64,000 nucleotides of DNA from Arabidopsis thaliana (taxonomy: Eukaryota > Streptophyta > Magnoliopsida > Brassicales > Brassicaceae). The notes beneath the pieces are model-generated. The model searched no databases. It saw only the letters and a program-made list of their open reading frames with translations, and was not told the origin of the DNA. The stretch covers positions 22,327,261 through 22,391,260 of the forward strand of contig NC_003074.8 in the NCBI RefSeq assembly GCF_000001735.4, written 5' to 3'. Positions 11,886-23,037 of the stretch are shown here, one piece after another (position 1 is the stretch's first letter; every line of letters starts with the position of its first letter). Both the position numbers and the translations under genes were made by a program.

Positions 11886-13721
11886 GTCAATGATGTTCCG
11901 GATGATCATGGCACTAGTAAACCGGAATCAAACCGGATACTGGTTATCTAGAAACAATTCTGTAGAAGATGAGAACCTTGCCGGAATACTACAATAGTAA
12001 TGTGTTGCTTCCGACAGATTGGAGATACGGTTTCGAAGAGAGAACTTCTTTTTAAGTGTTGTACCGGCGGTTGAAAATGATTTTGTTGTTTATTATTGAT
12101 TCTAAACGTAATTTTGGGCAGATACTATTGATTAAACTGATTTTGCGTTTTTATTTTTACAATGTCATGTGTTTTGATGTCTTCTTACTTACTCTGTCTC
12201 CGACTAACCAAAAGCTGTAAACAAGACCGGCTCTTCAACAGGAAACATAACCACCAAGTAGGTTGAGTCTCATTTAAGAACAAGCCATATGCCACTCCTT
12301 GCACTGCAAAAAGTCTTTTCCTTTTTGCTTCTTCTCTGCAAAAAAATTGTTTTGGAGTGCAAGTACCACCAAAAACTTCGTACTAGACCATCATCAGCTA
12401 CTGGAATCAAAGCAACGATAGAGTTTGAGTAACCAAATCTGTTTGGGAGTACCAGAGGTTAAATATGATCATTATGATGCTCTCTGCGGAAGATGCAGCC
12501 AGTCCCAACGTCCATTGGACCTTGAAGTCTATCCAAAGCTCTCATACTAACATGAAAGAAGACAGTCTTGTGGTTAGTATACTTTTGTGGAGCGGATCAT
12601 AAAATCCATCTATGATTCTTCGAAGCCCTTTATATAAGTAGCTCTTTCGTACGTGCATATTGTAAGCATCAGCAGAGAACCCAAGCAATGAGTTGATTCT
12701 TCACCTCTCCCGAGATGCCAAAAACAGAGTAAACACTCAACATGTGGTTAAGAGTATATTTGTAACTGGTTGTTATGGTCAGAGTAAACAAACAACGATG
12801 GATAGTATATTTGGAACTGGTTGGGATATAGTTAATTTTTTAACACCTAACAACTACCCATCGTTGTTTGACCATAAGAAATTCCGAATAAAAGATAAAT
12901 TTAAGGTTAAATATGCTATATATATAACCGGTCGACTATATCAACAAAGATGTTATTTGATGAAGAAGTCACTAGCGTGGGGTAATTTTCAACTACCTCC
13001 TCCATTAAGGAATGGTTCGACTTATATTTATACATTTACATGATACCGACTTATTAACATCCAAACTGTATATCATCCCACCTATTTTATTTCAGACTTT
13101 TTGATATAAAGGATCATAATCATAAGCCTTGTTTCGTCACGTCATTCATCATCCATTCCACCCATCTTCCTAAAACACCAAAAAGTATATTATCTTGTAG
13201 GAATGTAAGACTAGTCGTTAATACGATGTCGACTGTCCACATTAATGTAACCCCATCGATGGAGACAAATCAAATTACTAGTTTCCAAGTCATATTGAAT
13301 ATTAATATGAAGTTAAAAAACATGTTTGTAGCCTTATGTAAATTATATCCTTTTTTTGTTTAGTTACGTAACACAATTGCATAACAACAACCACAAACAA
13401 AAGGTTATAGCTTTTTTAATGCAAACCAATCAAAAATCTTTGCAATTTTCTAATGCTAAAAGTATGAAAAATCGCAGTTGATATTAAAAACAATTTAGGG
13501 GATTTCTCAACAATTTACAAGTTAAATTTGTTAATAATAAAACGACTTGACTTTACCATATATCTTTTTCTTTTTTAAATTAGAAACTTTTAAGAAGAAG
13601 AATACAAAAGAAGTAGTGGCACTTTATGACATTTTCCACAAAGGTTAAAAAAATCACATTCCTTTATAAACAACGATCCATTAGTGTCGGAAAACGAAAG
13701 AGAAAGAAGAAGAAAGAAACA
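11886..13721. other. Intergenic between phosphatase copies 3 and 4
   Basis: Contains a decayed CSLD-like fragment on the minus strand (12378-12593) and a 20-bp bulged inverted repeat (12773-12877). A 116-residue open frame at 12693-13043 is not recognisable and is probably chance. The rest, from 13050 on, is AT-rich. A TATA-like cctttataaac lies near 13660, about 60 bp before copy 4. Confidence 0.55.
12378..12593 (-). pseudogene. Cellulose synthase-like D (CSLD) gene fragment
   Basis: Read on the minus strand, 12593-12483 gives [12 protein letters not shown] followed by [15 protein letters not shown]. This closely resembles the conserved catalytic-core block of CSLD proteins (TVFFDVNMRALD, then LQGPVYVGTGCLFRR). 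Further on in the same frame, 12440-12378 gives RFGYSNSIVALIPVADDGL, matching the later CSLD block RFGNS...SIPVAEFQGRPL. About 80-100 residues that lie between these blocks in real CSLD enzymes are missing, and a TAA lies in frame between them. Traces of the preceding FEGIDP region may extend to about 12630. CSLD enzymes make cell-wall polysaccharide in Golgi or plasma membrane. This is a relic, not a gene. I recognised the family by eye. Confidence 0.7.
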
Positions 13722-14927
13722 ATGGAGTCTCCCAAATCTAACGTCGACGATGGCTACCAAAACATCTTCGTCATGCGTCACGGTGATCGAATCGACAATT
13801 TCGAGCCACTCTGGGTTTCAACCGCCGAGAGACCTTGGGATCCACCTTTGGTTCAAGACGGTATGATTCGAGCGTTTCGAACCGGTCAAAGGATCCGATC
13901 TCAGATCGGGTTCCCGATTCACCGTGTCTTCGTCTCCCCTTTCCTCCGATGTCTTCAGACAGCTTCCGAAGTCGTCGCAGCTCTATCAGCCGTCAATGTC
14001 GATCCTAACGCCATGTCTTCCAAAGACGTCCCTTCCATTGATAAATCTAAGCTCAAGGTCTGGTCATATCTATAATCTTAAACTCAGATTTAGGAAGAAA
14101 TGTGTGTATGATGAAATCAGCTGAGATGTTTGGCTACTTTCTCAGGTTTCTATTGAATTAGGTTTGTGTGAGATGTTGAACTCAGTGGCTATAAGGCGTG
14201 AGCTTGCTCCTAAAGATGGGAAATTTGACTTCACTGTTTCAGATATTGAAACTATGTTTCCTGAGGGAATGGTTGATCATAATGTGGATATGGTTTATAA
14301 AGAGGTATGCTTTACACTCTACAGGACCTTTTAAAGTGTTGATCGTTTTCCTTACTTTGGTAGACAACTTGATCCTTTTGTTCCTTCTGTTCAGTTGCCT
14401 AAATGGGAAGAGTCTGTGGAAGGTTGCAGAGATCGATATGTTAAAGTTGTAAAGGCTCTTGCTGATAAGTATCCTGAAGAGAACTTGCTCTTAGTAACCC
14501 ACGGTATGCAAGTTTCTGACTCTTGGTTTCCTATTTTGACTTATGTGTATCTGTAAAATGCCCTCCTATCCTTTGTCATCTTGATCAATCTCAATCAGAT
14601 GTAAACCATGTCCCTTCTCTACATTGAACTATCCTATCCGTCTCTGATGACCTTTGTGCACTTTGGATGTTGTTACCTTCTAAACCTCTTTGATGAATTT
14701 TTTCAGGGGAAGGAGTTGGAACTACATTTTCGACATTCTATAAAGATACAACAGTGTACGAAGTAGACTACTGTGCTTATGTTGAAATGAGAAGACAAGT
14801 CTCAAGTGAAGATGGGTCTGTTAAAGCTGGGGACTATGAGGTGGTTTTGAGTCATGGTCAAGCTGGGATCAGGTTTAGTCATGATCCTGTCAGTTATGAA
14901 CCTGTCATAAGCCATTCACCTGTTTAG
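13722..14927 (+). CDS. Histidine-phosphatase (phosphoglycerate mutase-like) protein, copy 4 of 4
   Basis: Exons 13722-14057, 14146-14304, 14395-14503 and 14707-14927 give 274 residues, the longest of the four. RHGDR, VSPFLRCLQTA and LLVTHGEGV are all present, so both catalytic His residues and the conserved Arg are in place. The start is the MESPKS methionine, aligned with copy 3; the upstream reading to 13626 is basic low-complexity and unlikely to be used. The stop is only 241 bp from the stop of DUO1 on the other strand, so the two 3' ends converge closely. The spacing from copy 3 (1.8 kb) is much wider than between copies 1 to 3. Likely At3g60450. Confidence 0.83.
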
Positions 14928-15168
14928 TCAAATTGTCTTCAGTGTCCTCTGTTTCTGTACTTTTGAATTGTATTTGAACTGCTTTTGTATGAATTATGAA
15001 ACATTGTTTCAAAGTTTTCATTCAATCGAATCAGAGTCCAAAGAAAACAACAACACAACTTCCTTCACATAATAACAAGGGAACAAGAATTGTCATTACA
15101 TAAGAATGTAGTTAGATTATAGACCTAAACACACAAAGGAAACCATCTACAAACAAAAAATCAACAAT

Positions 15169-16240
15169 CTAAGGACTTGGGATTGGATCAACCTGATCAA
15201 ACATGTCAGCTGGGAAATCGTCTAAGAAAACATCAGCTTCTTCATCCTTTGAAACATGTCTGCATCTTCTCGGCACAGGCGAAGGCTCGAAGAACGGCTG
15301 AGGGAGAGCGAACAATGGCTCAGAAGAATCAGCTGGTCCAAGTATATCATAGTAAAAAGGGTCGTCAAGTCTAGCCAAAAGCTCTCTGCTTTCTGGAGAG
15401 AAAGGGCTGATTGCTTGCTGATTTGCATCATTCTGTGAGTCAGAGTACTCTGCTAGGACAAGATCAGTGCCAAAAGCGAAAGGCTGATGCTCTAACTTAA
15501 CACCCAAATCCGGCAACCTCAAGACTTCATCACCAACTTGATCAGATGAATAAGGAACCATCTGGGAACATGAAGAAGAAACTGTAACCTCTTCCTCAAC
15601 CAAACCAAAACCCTGAGACCACAAAATTGAGAATCAAAAAACCGAAAAACAGAGCTTGTGAATTTTGTAAATCATCATTAGTACCTGAGAGGATTGACGG
15701 ATTGGTTTGACGTTTTTGCCCTTGAGTCGATGAGAAGAAGAAGATTTGGGATTGAAACTCGAACTCGATGCATCAGAGGAGTTATGAAGAATCCTAGCGA
15801 GTCTCTTTTGTCTGCTACTCCAGAAATTCTTCACATCGTTATCAGTTCTTCCCGGTAGATACGTAGCGATTCTCGCCCATTTGTTACCAAACTCAGATTG
15901 TAACTCAATCACAGTCCTCTCTTCGTCAGCCGAGAACTTGCATCCACTATAAACAAACACAAAAAACCCTAAATTTGAAGCAAACAAAACCAAAATTGAA
16001 TTTGCAGAGAGAGAGCAACAAAGAGAAGGAGAAAAATGTATACTTTTTGAGATTGGGACGGAGTTTATTGACCCAACGAAGACGACAGGATTTGCCGGTG
16101 CGTTGAAGAAGACCTTTGGATCGAATGGAGCTCCAATCACGAGGACCGTATCTCTTGACATGGTTGATGAGTACTTCGTCTTCTTCGGCTTTCCATGGAC
16201 CTTTCTTTATCTCTTCCTTCTTCGCTTCCATTTTCCTCAT
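15169..16240 (-). CDS. DUO1: DUO1, male-germline R2R3 MYB transcription factor
   Basis: Minus-strand exons 16240-16044, 15946-15685 and 15612-15169 give 300 residues from MRKMEA, or 297 from the second Met (16231). R2 (about residues 12-64) and R3 (about 66-116) are MYB repeats with the regular Trp spacing (GPWKAEEDE, WSSIRSK, CRLRWVNKLRPNLK). R3 begins NGCKFSADEE and carries the extra lysine known from DUO1 proteins; counted from the second Met it is residue 66. DUO1 is known to switch on sperm-cell genes and to permit generative-cell division in pollen. The C-terminal part is acidic (DVFLDDFPADMFDQ), as expected of an activation region. A miR159 complementary site lies in exon 1 (separate entry). 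Identification is strong from the repeat sequence, exon plan and miRNA site. Confidence 0.95.
16115..16135 (-). promoter_or_regulatory. miR159 target site in DUO1 exon 1
   Basis: The plus strand reads tttggatcgaatggagctcca. That agrees with Arabidopsis miR159a (remembered sequence) except at three positions, so the DUO1 mRNA is complementary to the miRNA. The site lies in the MYB R2 coding region (residues around RDWSSIRSKG). Published work lists DUO1 as a miR159 target, which would keep DUO1 out of tissues other than the germline. Confidence 0.85.
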
Positions 16241-17552
16241 CGCTAATCGATCTCTCTCTCGATTTTGTGTTTTTGTTCTTCTCTGTTTTTGTGTGCGGAA
16301 GTTTCTTTGGGTTTTGTAGTGGCGGTTGGATGCGGTTATCACCCACATTACCATTACCCTCCACTTTCAGTACCCCACTCCCCAAGTTTCTCTCGCATTT
16401 CGAATTTGATGTTATTACCAAAATGCCCCTGATGTTGTAATTAGAATTACAAAGCCCAAATCATGTGAGCCAGCCCGTGTAAGGCCCTCTATTTCACATG
16501 CATATATGGTGGAAAAAAATGATGTGAAGGATCTTCGAGACTCGAGAGCCTTGAAAGTTGAAACTACGTATTTAGATACCGTATTTTACAGCAAATGTAG
16601 AAAGAATCAATTTTTACAGGACAGCTGTCCAAACAAAGGCCAGACAAACTCAGTAATAATCAGGATAGTATATGACTTTGCACATTGAATTCTTTATTGG
16701 ACATTTACCGAAAGGAAGGAGGGAGGAGACAAATTTTTAAATAAATGAATTTGGTAAACCACTAAATGACTTTACTATTCTCCTCTCTTAAAGACGGTTG
16801 ACTCAAACCATCTAATGTGCAGATGCACTCACTAAGTCAATCTCTTCTCATGGCTTTTGTACTATGCTATCTTTAGATTGTAGTATCTCCCACCTTGGAT
16901 ATGTCCAAAGTCCAATGGTGGAATGGGAGAAAACTCAAATGTTTCAAACTTTCAAATCCGTATATTGATATAAAAGCAAGGATTATAAATTACTATTCAC
17001 TTGTTTTCGCCAATTAATATATATTTACGTCACATTGTTATTATACGTACTGTATTTTGTATAAAAGTTTTACGTCTTTTAAAAAACGTATATAATTAAG
17101 TTTGAATTGTATAAATAGTACACATATGAAGTGTAAAAAAAAACACATTTGAGCATTGAATAAGGATCCATTATTGTTCCACGCATTTGCAAAAAGTATA
17201 TATTAAAAAAGACCAACACAATGTAGTAAATCTTCAAAAAATTAAAAAATCTCGAACGACATGATATGGCTCCGAATCCACAAACCTATATTAATAGAAA
17301 AATTACACAGTATCAAAGTTCTTATAATTTGATATAAGATAGGGTTATAAGATATATTGTTACATGTGCTATTTATTACTACATATGTAAACAATTGACT
17401 TTCATGTATATGGTCGTCGGGGAAACTTCCTAATCATTTCCTTCCTCCTCATTAGTTTACTACCAAGAGGGAAACTTCGGACGTTAAGTTCTTTCAACTT
17501 TCTTCTTCACATTTACTCTCATTTGCTCTCTCAACAACAAACTTCCAGAACA
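16241..17552. other. Intergenic: DUO1 promoter side and DUF247 upstream region
   Basis: DUO1 and the DUF247 gene are transcribed away from each other, so this 1.3 kb holds both promoters. The DUO1 leader near 16241-16320 is rich in GA on the minus strand. From 16980 to 17400 the DNA is extremely AT-rich. I see no gene in it. Confidence 0.5.
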
Positions 17553-19624
17553 ATGAACCGAAGGTTGAATCATGAACCGGACACGGTCCTTGAGTTAAAC
17601 GAATCGACTCCTGGGATGTGGTGGTTTCCTACAAATCCTGAGCATCGTTGCATCTACCGAGTCCCTGACCGTCTACGTCGTGTAAATCCAGAAGCTTACA
17701 CGCCTCAATTACTCCTCATTGGACCTCTTCACCATTCTTTAAAATTTCAAGCTCTCAACTCTCGTGGAGATATCACAAACACAAAGTTAATGGGCTACTT
17801 AAACATGGAGGAGCATAAGAAGATTTACCTTGCGAGATTCTCAGAAAGGCTTGCAGGTCAAAAAACGATTGATGAACTCAGAAGAAGAATCAAAGAAGAA
17901 GAAGATATAATAAGGGCAAGCTACTCTGAGTCAACTGCCTGGATTGAATCTCCAAAGTTCGTGGACATGATCCTACACGACTCTGTTTTCATAATAGAGT
18001 TCCTTTTAAGGAGTAAAGATTACACCTTACTTGAGGACCAAGGATCATGCATCAAGAAAACATGGGATCCTATATTTGAGCAGCCTTGTCTTCAAACTAC
18101 TGTGGATGAAGACCTCATTTTGCTCGAGAATCAACTTCCTTACTTCATCCTCGAGAAACTCTTCGATCCAATCGTTCCAATACTCCGCCCAAACCAAACA
18201 CTCCGCCAGATAGTCATCACTTACTTCAGATTCCAAGGTAATATCGGAGTTGACTCCAGATTTAGACATTTCACTGATCTATTCCGATGTGTCCGCGTGG
18301 AGACACTTAGGCCAAAGATGCCAAAGAATAAATTCAGATATTTAGTTGGTCTGTTCCGATTTGTCCATTTGGGAACACACGGGTCAAGAGAATTAGAAAA
18401 GAGTCGTCCTCAAGAACATAAAGCTCTTCGCATGGAGAAGACACATGGGTCAGGAGAACCAACAAAGAGCACATTCAGATATATAGCTGATCTTTTCCGG
18501 TGTGTTCCGATGGAGACACTAGGTTCGAAAAGAGAAGAAAAGAGTCGTCTTGAACGACTCAAAACTCATCGCATGGAGGAGACGTCACATGGTCATGGCT
18601 CAAAAAAAACAAAAGAGCTACCGATCATCAAACACATGTATAACGCGGCAAAGCTACAAAGTGCAGGAGTGAAGTTCAAGGCCGTGACAGATGAGTTCTC
18701 GATAGATGTGACATTTGAGAATGGTTGTTTGAAGATACCTTGTTTGTGGGTTCCTGATGATGCAGAGATCACACTGAGAAATATAATGGCGCTTGAGCAA
18801 TGCCATTACCCTTTCAAAGCATACGTCTGTAACTTCGTCAGTTTCTTGGATTTCCTCATCGACACTGATAAAGACGTGGACTTACTCATGGAGAACGGTA
18901 CCCTTTCTACGTATACATATATATATTGTTTGTGTGTTAAATATCCATTTTCCACATTATCAATGCTTGTCTTGTTTTGTACTCGTTAGCTATTTTTGGT
19001 TAAATTTACAAGATTTGACGTTTAAATTTTATATTGATGCATAGAATTATCAATACTTAAGACGAATTTCATACTTGAGTTTGATTAGATAGACATTTCT
19101 AGCATTTATTCTTAAAACGAAGATATTGATGTTTAGAAATATTTGAACCCCTATTATCTGTAAATCATGTTTTTCAGCATGTTATATATCATATGTTGTT
19201 TTACTTTTATCAATACAAATGTTTAAACAGTATAAAATCTTGTAATTCCAATTAAGTACTGCTCGTCTCCGTGTTCGCTAGGTTATACTGCTTGCTTAAT
19301 TTTTCTTGAATAAGTGACAGTAATATGATATATATGGTTTTGAAAGGGATACTAAACAACTGGGGGGAGAAGAGTTCTGTGGCGGTGGCGGAGATGGTGA
19401 ACACGCTATTTTCGGGGGTGGTGGAGAGTCGTTCTTACTATGCTGGTATAGCGTCTAGAGTCAACGCCTATTATGAAAATCCAGTCAACAGGTCACGCAC
19501 CATCCTCGGACGCCAGTATTTCGGTAATCTATGGAGAGGTACCGCTACTGTCGCCGCTGCGCTTCTTTTGGTGATGACTCTTATCCAGACGGTGGCTTCT
19601 ATTCTTCAGGTTATGCAAAAGTGA
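17553..19624 (+). CDS. DUF247 family membrane protein
   Basis: Exons 17553-18897 and 19347-19624 join (phase 1) to 540 residues. DUF247 proteins form a large plant family, mostly of unknown function; one member pair is linked to grass self-incompatibility. The N-terminal part has the family signature (CIYRVPDRLRRVNPEAYTPQ, then LLIGPLHHS), followed by WIESPKFVDMILHDSVFIIE and LILLENQLPYFILEKLF. Between about residues 235 and 348 a block of some 40 residues is repeated three times around FRYxxxLFRxV, which is unusual. The last exon encodes a C-terminal hydrophobic helix (about residues 510-536), so the protein probably sits in a membrane with its bulk on one side. The 449-bp intron separates that helix from the rest. 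Gene order suggests At3g60470. Confidence 0.85.
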
Positions 19625-20419
19625 ATGTTCTTCCCGTACCTGGGTGACGATGCTTCACTCTCTCCGGTTCGTCTCTTGAGTTTAATAAATTAGACGTATC
19701 TACGATCTATCATTTCACTCTCTCTTCATAAATTTGTGTTTAATAAATTAGTCATGTCTTCCTCCCAACCCCACAAAATGGATCTTGTTTTTCTAGCTTC
19801 TATATCTCATAATAATAAACAAAGACTTAATGGTCGTGAATGATACTTTATTATGAAGTCTAAAATTTTAGCCCGAGTAATGTATCGAGAAGCTCTATTG
19901 CTGAAGACTCGCTAATAAACAAAAGACCACTATTCTAGCTAGGAAACTGTAAGACATCATTTCCTTGATTGTGTATAGAGAAGTTAAGGCTCGTCCATGA
20001 GAGGACCACCTATTTTATTTATCCTTTCTCGGAAGTCCTCAAATAGAACTCTAGTATGAAAACAGTTACTAACTACTAGCTTCATTTGTTGCCTTATAAT
20101 AGTAAACTGACATGTTTTGGCCTTTGTATGACAATTACATTGTGTGATTTGTGAAGTCGTAGAGTTTGATCCTCCCATAGAGAGATATGATTTCGTCAAT
20201 CTTGAGATATGATTTATTGAACCAATCAGAGTCTCAGAGCACATAACCTTTTAATTTTTCACATAACATCTGATTTTTATGAACCCAAAAACCTTATAAA
20301 TTATGGTCTTATCTTATATAAAACATACATAATTATGGAATCATCTACCAGAGACCTAATTCCATGATCGTCTCACAGTAATTCCGATAGAGCTTCAAGC
20401 TCGATCTGTTCATGATAAA
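19625..20419. other. Intergenic between DUF247 and At3g60480-like gene
   Basis: The stretch holds the 3' ends of two convergent genes. Two similar ctctcttca / tttaataaatta stretches near 19680-19755 suggest a short local duplication. No coding region seen. Confidence 0.5.
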
Positions 20420-20629
20420 TCACCCGTCTCTCTCTGCGAAACATTCCCAAAACCCTGCGATTCAGCCAGAAGTCGAATTTGTAATTAAACCATAGAATAA
20501 AAATGGCGTACCGGTGATTTGCTTATCCGGTATTTGAGGAGTAACCCCCAAATTGGTTCTAATGTTGGCTCCAAGATCAATCGCATCTTGAACCTGTTTC
20601 AATTTTCACCACCAATTGGATCCGATCAA

Positions 20630-20664
<35 letters not shown>

Positions 20665-20948
20665 TAAGATAGATAGAGATCAATCTGATTTCAATACGAG
20701 AATCTGACCGTGTGGATCCCCGTGGCGCGGACTAATGCGACGGAGCTGGTGGCTAACGACCCGACGAAGAGTGATGCGACACCGAAGGCTTTGAGCGGCA
20801 TTAATCGAACGTCGCCGGCGTAACCTCTCCGAATCAATCGTATTCCCCACATGATTTGGGCTCCACTTCCCAATGCCCACCACCAGTGACCTGATCCATC
20901 CAACAAACTGCTTTCGCCGGCACCGGTTCCAGCGTTCTGTTCCTCCAT
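20420..20948 (-). CDS. Small plant membrane protein of unknown function
   Basis: Minus-strand exons 20948-20709, 20593-20512 and probably 20454-20420 give about 118 residues. Exon 1 starts MEEQNAGTGAGESS and contains two hydrophobic stretches (about residues 22-38 and 52-75) separated by a basic loop (RLIRRGYAGDVR). This suggests a two-pass membrane protein. Exon 2 reads VQDAIDLGANIRTNLGVTPQ and keeps phase with exon 1. The last exon is short and less sure: I chose the acceptor that keeps phase and ends in FWECFAERDG. A CT/CA microsatellite sits in intron 1. I do not recognise a function; gene order suggests At3g60480. Confidence 0.65.
20631..20664. repeat. Compound (CT)n(CA)n microsatellite
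   Basis: About five CT units run into about eleven CA units, inside intron 1 of the small minus-strand membrane-protein gene. Such a tract is likely to vary in length between accessions. Confidence 0.9.
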
Positions 20949-22266
20949 TTTCGCCGTCTTTTCTCCGATTTGGTGAAATGGGTCAAAATTCCGATTCCGA
21001 AATTCCTTTATTCGTGTTTACGATCGTTGCTGGTTTAATGGGCCCATTTTCGGGCTTTAGGACCATAATTAATAAATATATCAAGGCGAGGTTTTTCTAT
21101 ATTTGTCATCACTCAACATGATATCAGAATCCATAGGAGGCCCAACATCATATAACAGAGAATTCACACCGTTATTATATAAAATTTAATCTCAGTTAAA
21201 CAAGATTGAGCTCATAGGAGGCCCAATCGATCGTATCGGAGGTCCAACCCTACCTCATTGTACGTCATCCGCCACAATATTTGACCAACCTTTCATCAAA
21301 ACGTCTCTCAGCGGCCATTGTGGAGTCCATTAAGTTTTTGAGAACACAGACTTACAGTGTCCTCTTAGCACAGCCTCAACACGCATCAGGGTTGCTACTA
21401 ACCACTCCAAGCTCAGCATGGCTGTGGGAAAGCCTTTCAGCACAAGGAAAGCCTATCGACCAAACCAGAAAAATAGCAACAATGATAATAGAATATATAC
21501 ACTATTCAATGATTTTTGTAGGAAAATCTGGTTGATTAGTAATTCAAATTTCATCACTAATCAAATAAAAGTGCTTCTTAGTTATAATGGCGCCGAATCG
21601 AATAAAACAATCCAGACCCATGCGTCTTCATAAGAAGAAAAAAATTACTGAGTTAGTAGTATATTTTATATTCTTTCTTCTTCTTTATTAACACCAATTT
21701 TGTGTAATTCTTACGTCCAAATTAATTAGATTGTCAATATATTACAAATCAAAGTGGGCCGACACAAAACTTTTATGTACAATAGAGATTTCTTTTTTTG
21801 CTAATTATTGATAATTATGACGTCACGCAATCTCGAGCAGAGTTGATGGATTATGGTTTATGGAGTGGCGTACATACATGATACATGCACAAGGATTCGT
21901 CCATATCTAACAAGAGATATATGGTCAAATAACATCCCATTTCAACGAATGCATCTAAATTGTTATTCGATTTTTTGATTCTTTTCTCCGTTTTCTTTTT
22001 TTGCGTATATAAGAATATTATTTTACTTATATAATATATTGAAACACGTTATTTTCATTTAATTTCACATGGGGGTAAGTTACACTCGATTGACAACGGA
22101 CCCACTATGTATAACGAAATTATTATAGTGGTTTTTTTTCTGTCTATATAGTATTACTCTCTAATGTTTCCTTTTTCTTTAGACTAAAGTAATTTGCAAG
22201 AATATTTATAGCAGCCCACTTCAGACCGCAACCTACAGCTTTAACACTACTCTCTCTCTCTCTCAA
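20949..22266. other. Intergenic upstream of ERF035
   Basis: No gene seen. Between 21125 and 21260 a short motif, aggaggcccaa or close variants, occurs three times; it could be a fragment of an old repeat. The part from 21650 on is AT-rich. A TATA-like aatatttata near 22200 and a CT-rich leader directly before the start codon mark the ERF promoter. Confidence 0.45.
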
Positions 22267-23037
22267 ATGGGAAAACAAATCAACATAGAGAGTAGTGCTA
22301 CTCATCATCAAGACAATATTGTTTCCGTTATAACAGCCACGATATCCTCCTCCTCCGTCGTAACGTCTTCGTCAGACTCTTGGTCTACCTCCAAAAGATC
22401 GTTAGTGCAAGACAATGACTCCGGAGGGAAACGGCGGAAGAGCAACGTTAGTGATGATAACAAGAATCCGACGTCGTATAGAGGAGTGAGGATGAGGAGT
22501 TGGGGAAAATGGGTGTCGGAGATTAGAGAGCCGAGGAAGAAATCAAGAATATGGCTTGGCACTTATCCAACGGCAGAGATGGCAGCTCGTGCTCATGATG
22601 TGGCGGCTTTAGCTATTAAAGGCAACTCCGGTTTTCTTAATTTCCCTGAATTATCCGGTTTGCTTCCTCGTCCGGTTAGCTGCTCTCCTAAGGATATACA
22701 AGCTGCAGCTACCAAAGCCGCCGAAGCAACCACGTGGCACAAACCGGTTATCGATAAGAAATTAGCTGATGAGCTAAGCCACTCTGAGTTGTTGTCTACC
22801 GCTCAGTCTTCGACTTCTAGTAGTTTCGTGTTTTCTTCGGACACGTCGGAGACTTCTAGTACGGACAAGGAAAGCAACGAAGAGACGGTGTTTGATTTGC
22901 CGGACCTTTTCACGGACGGGCTTATGAACCCAAACGATGCGTTTTGTTTATGCAACGGCACCTTTACGTGGCAGCTTTACGGAGAGGAGGATGTAGGGTT
23001 CAGGTTTGAAGAGCCGTTTAATTGGCAAAATGACTAA
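22267..23037 (+). CDS. ERF035: AP2/ERF transcription factor, DREB A-4 type
   Basis: An intronless gene of 256 residues, as is usual for ERF genes. The AP2 domain spans about residues 71-128, from [16 protein letters not shown] to GFLNFPEL, with the RIWLGTY and [14 protein letters not shown] blocks. The Val in GKWVSEI is typical of DREB-type domains, which bind DRE/CRT (CCGAC) elements. A basic stretch before the domain (GGKRRKS, residues 53-59) may serve nuclear import. The C-terminal third is Ser/Thr-rich, then acidic with aromatic residues ([13 protein letters not shown]), as in activation regions. Gene order and type suggest At3g60490 (ERF035), a relative of TINY. The downstream neighbour is 3.9 kb away. 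Confidence 0.88.
   Translation: MGKQINIESSATHHQDNIVSVITATISSSSVVTSSSDSWSTSKRSLVQDNDSGGKRRKSNVSDDNKNPTSYRGVRMRSWGKWVSEIREPRKKSRIWLGTYPTAEMAARAHDVAALAIKGNSGFLNFPELSGLLPRPVSCSPKDIQAAATKAAEATTWHKPVIDKKLADELSHSELLSTAQSSTSSSFVFSSDTSETSSTDKESNEETVFDLPDLFTDGLMNPNDAFCLCNGTFTWQLYGEEDVGFRFEEPFNWQND

Noticed and set aside
12693-13043. 116-residue open frame
   Set aside because: No recognisable motif, odd composition, and it overlaps an inverted repeat. Probably chance.
15177-15438. Plus-strand frames over the DUO1 last exon
   Set aside because: Shadows on the opposite strand of a well-supported gene.
21125-21260. Three aggaggcccaa-like words as an old LTR remnant
   Set aside because: The words are suggestive, but no LTR ends, primer site or target duplication could be found.
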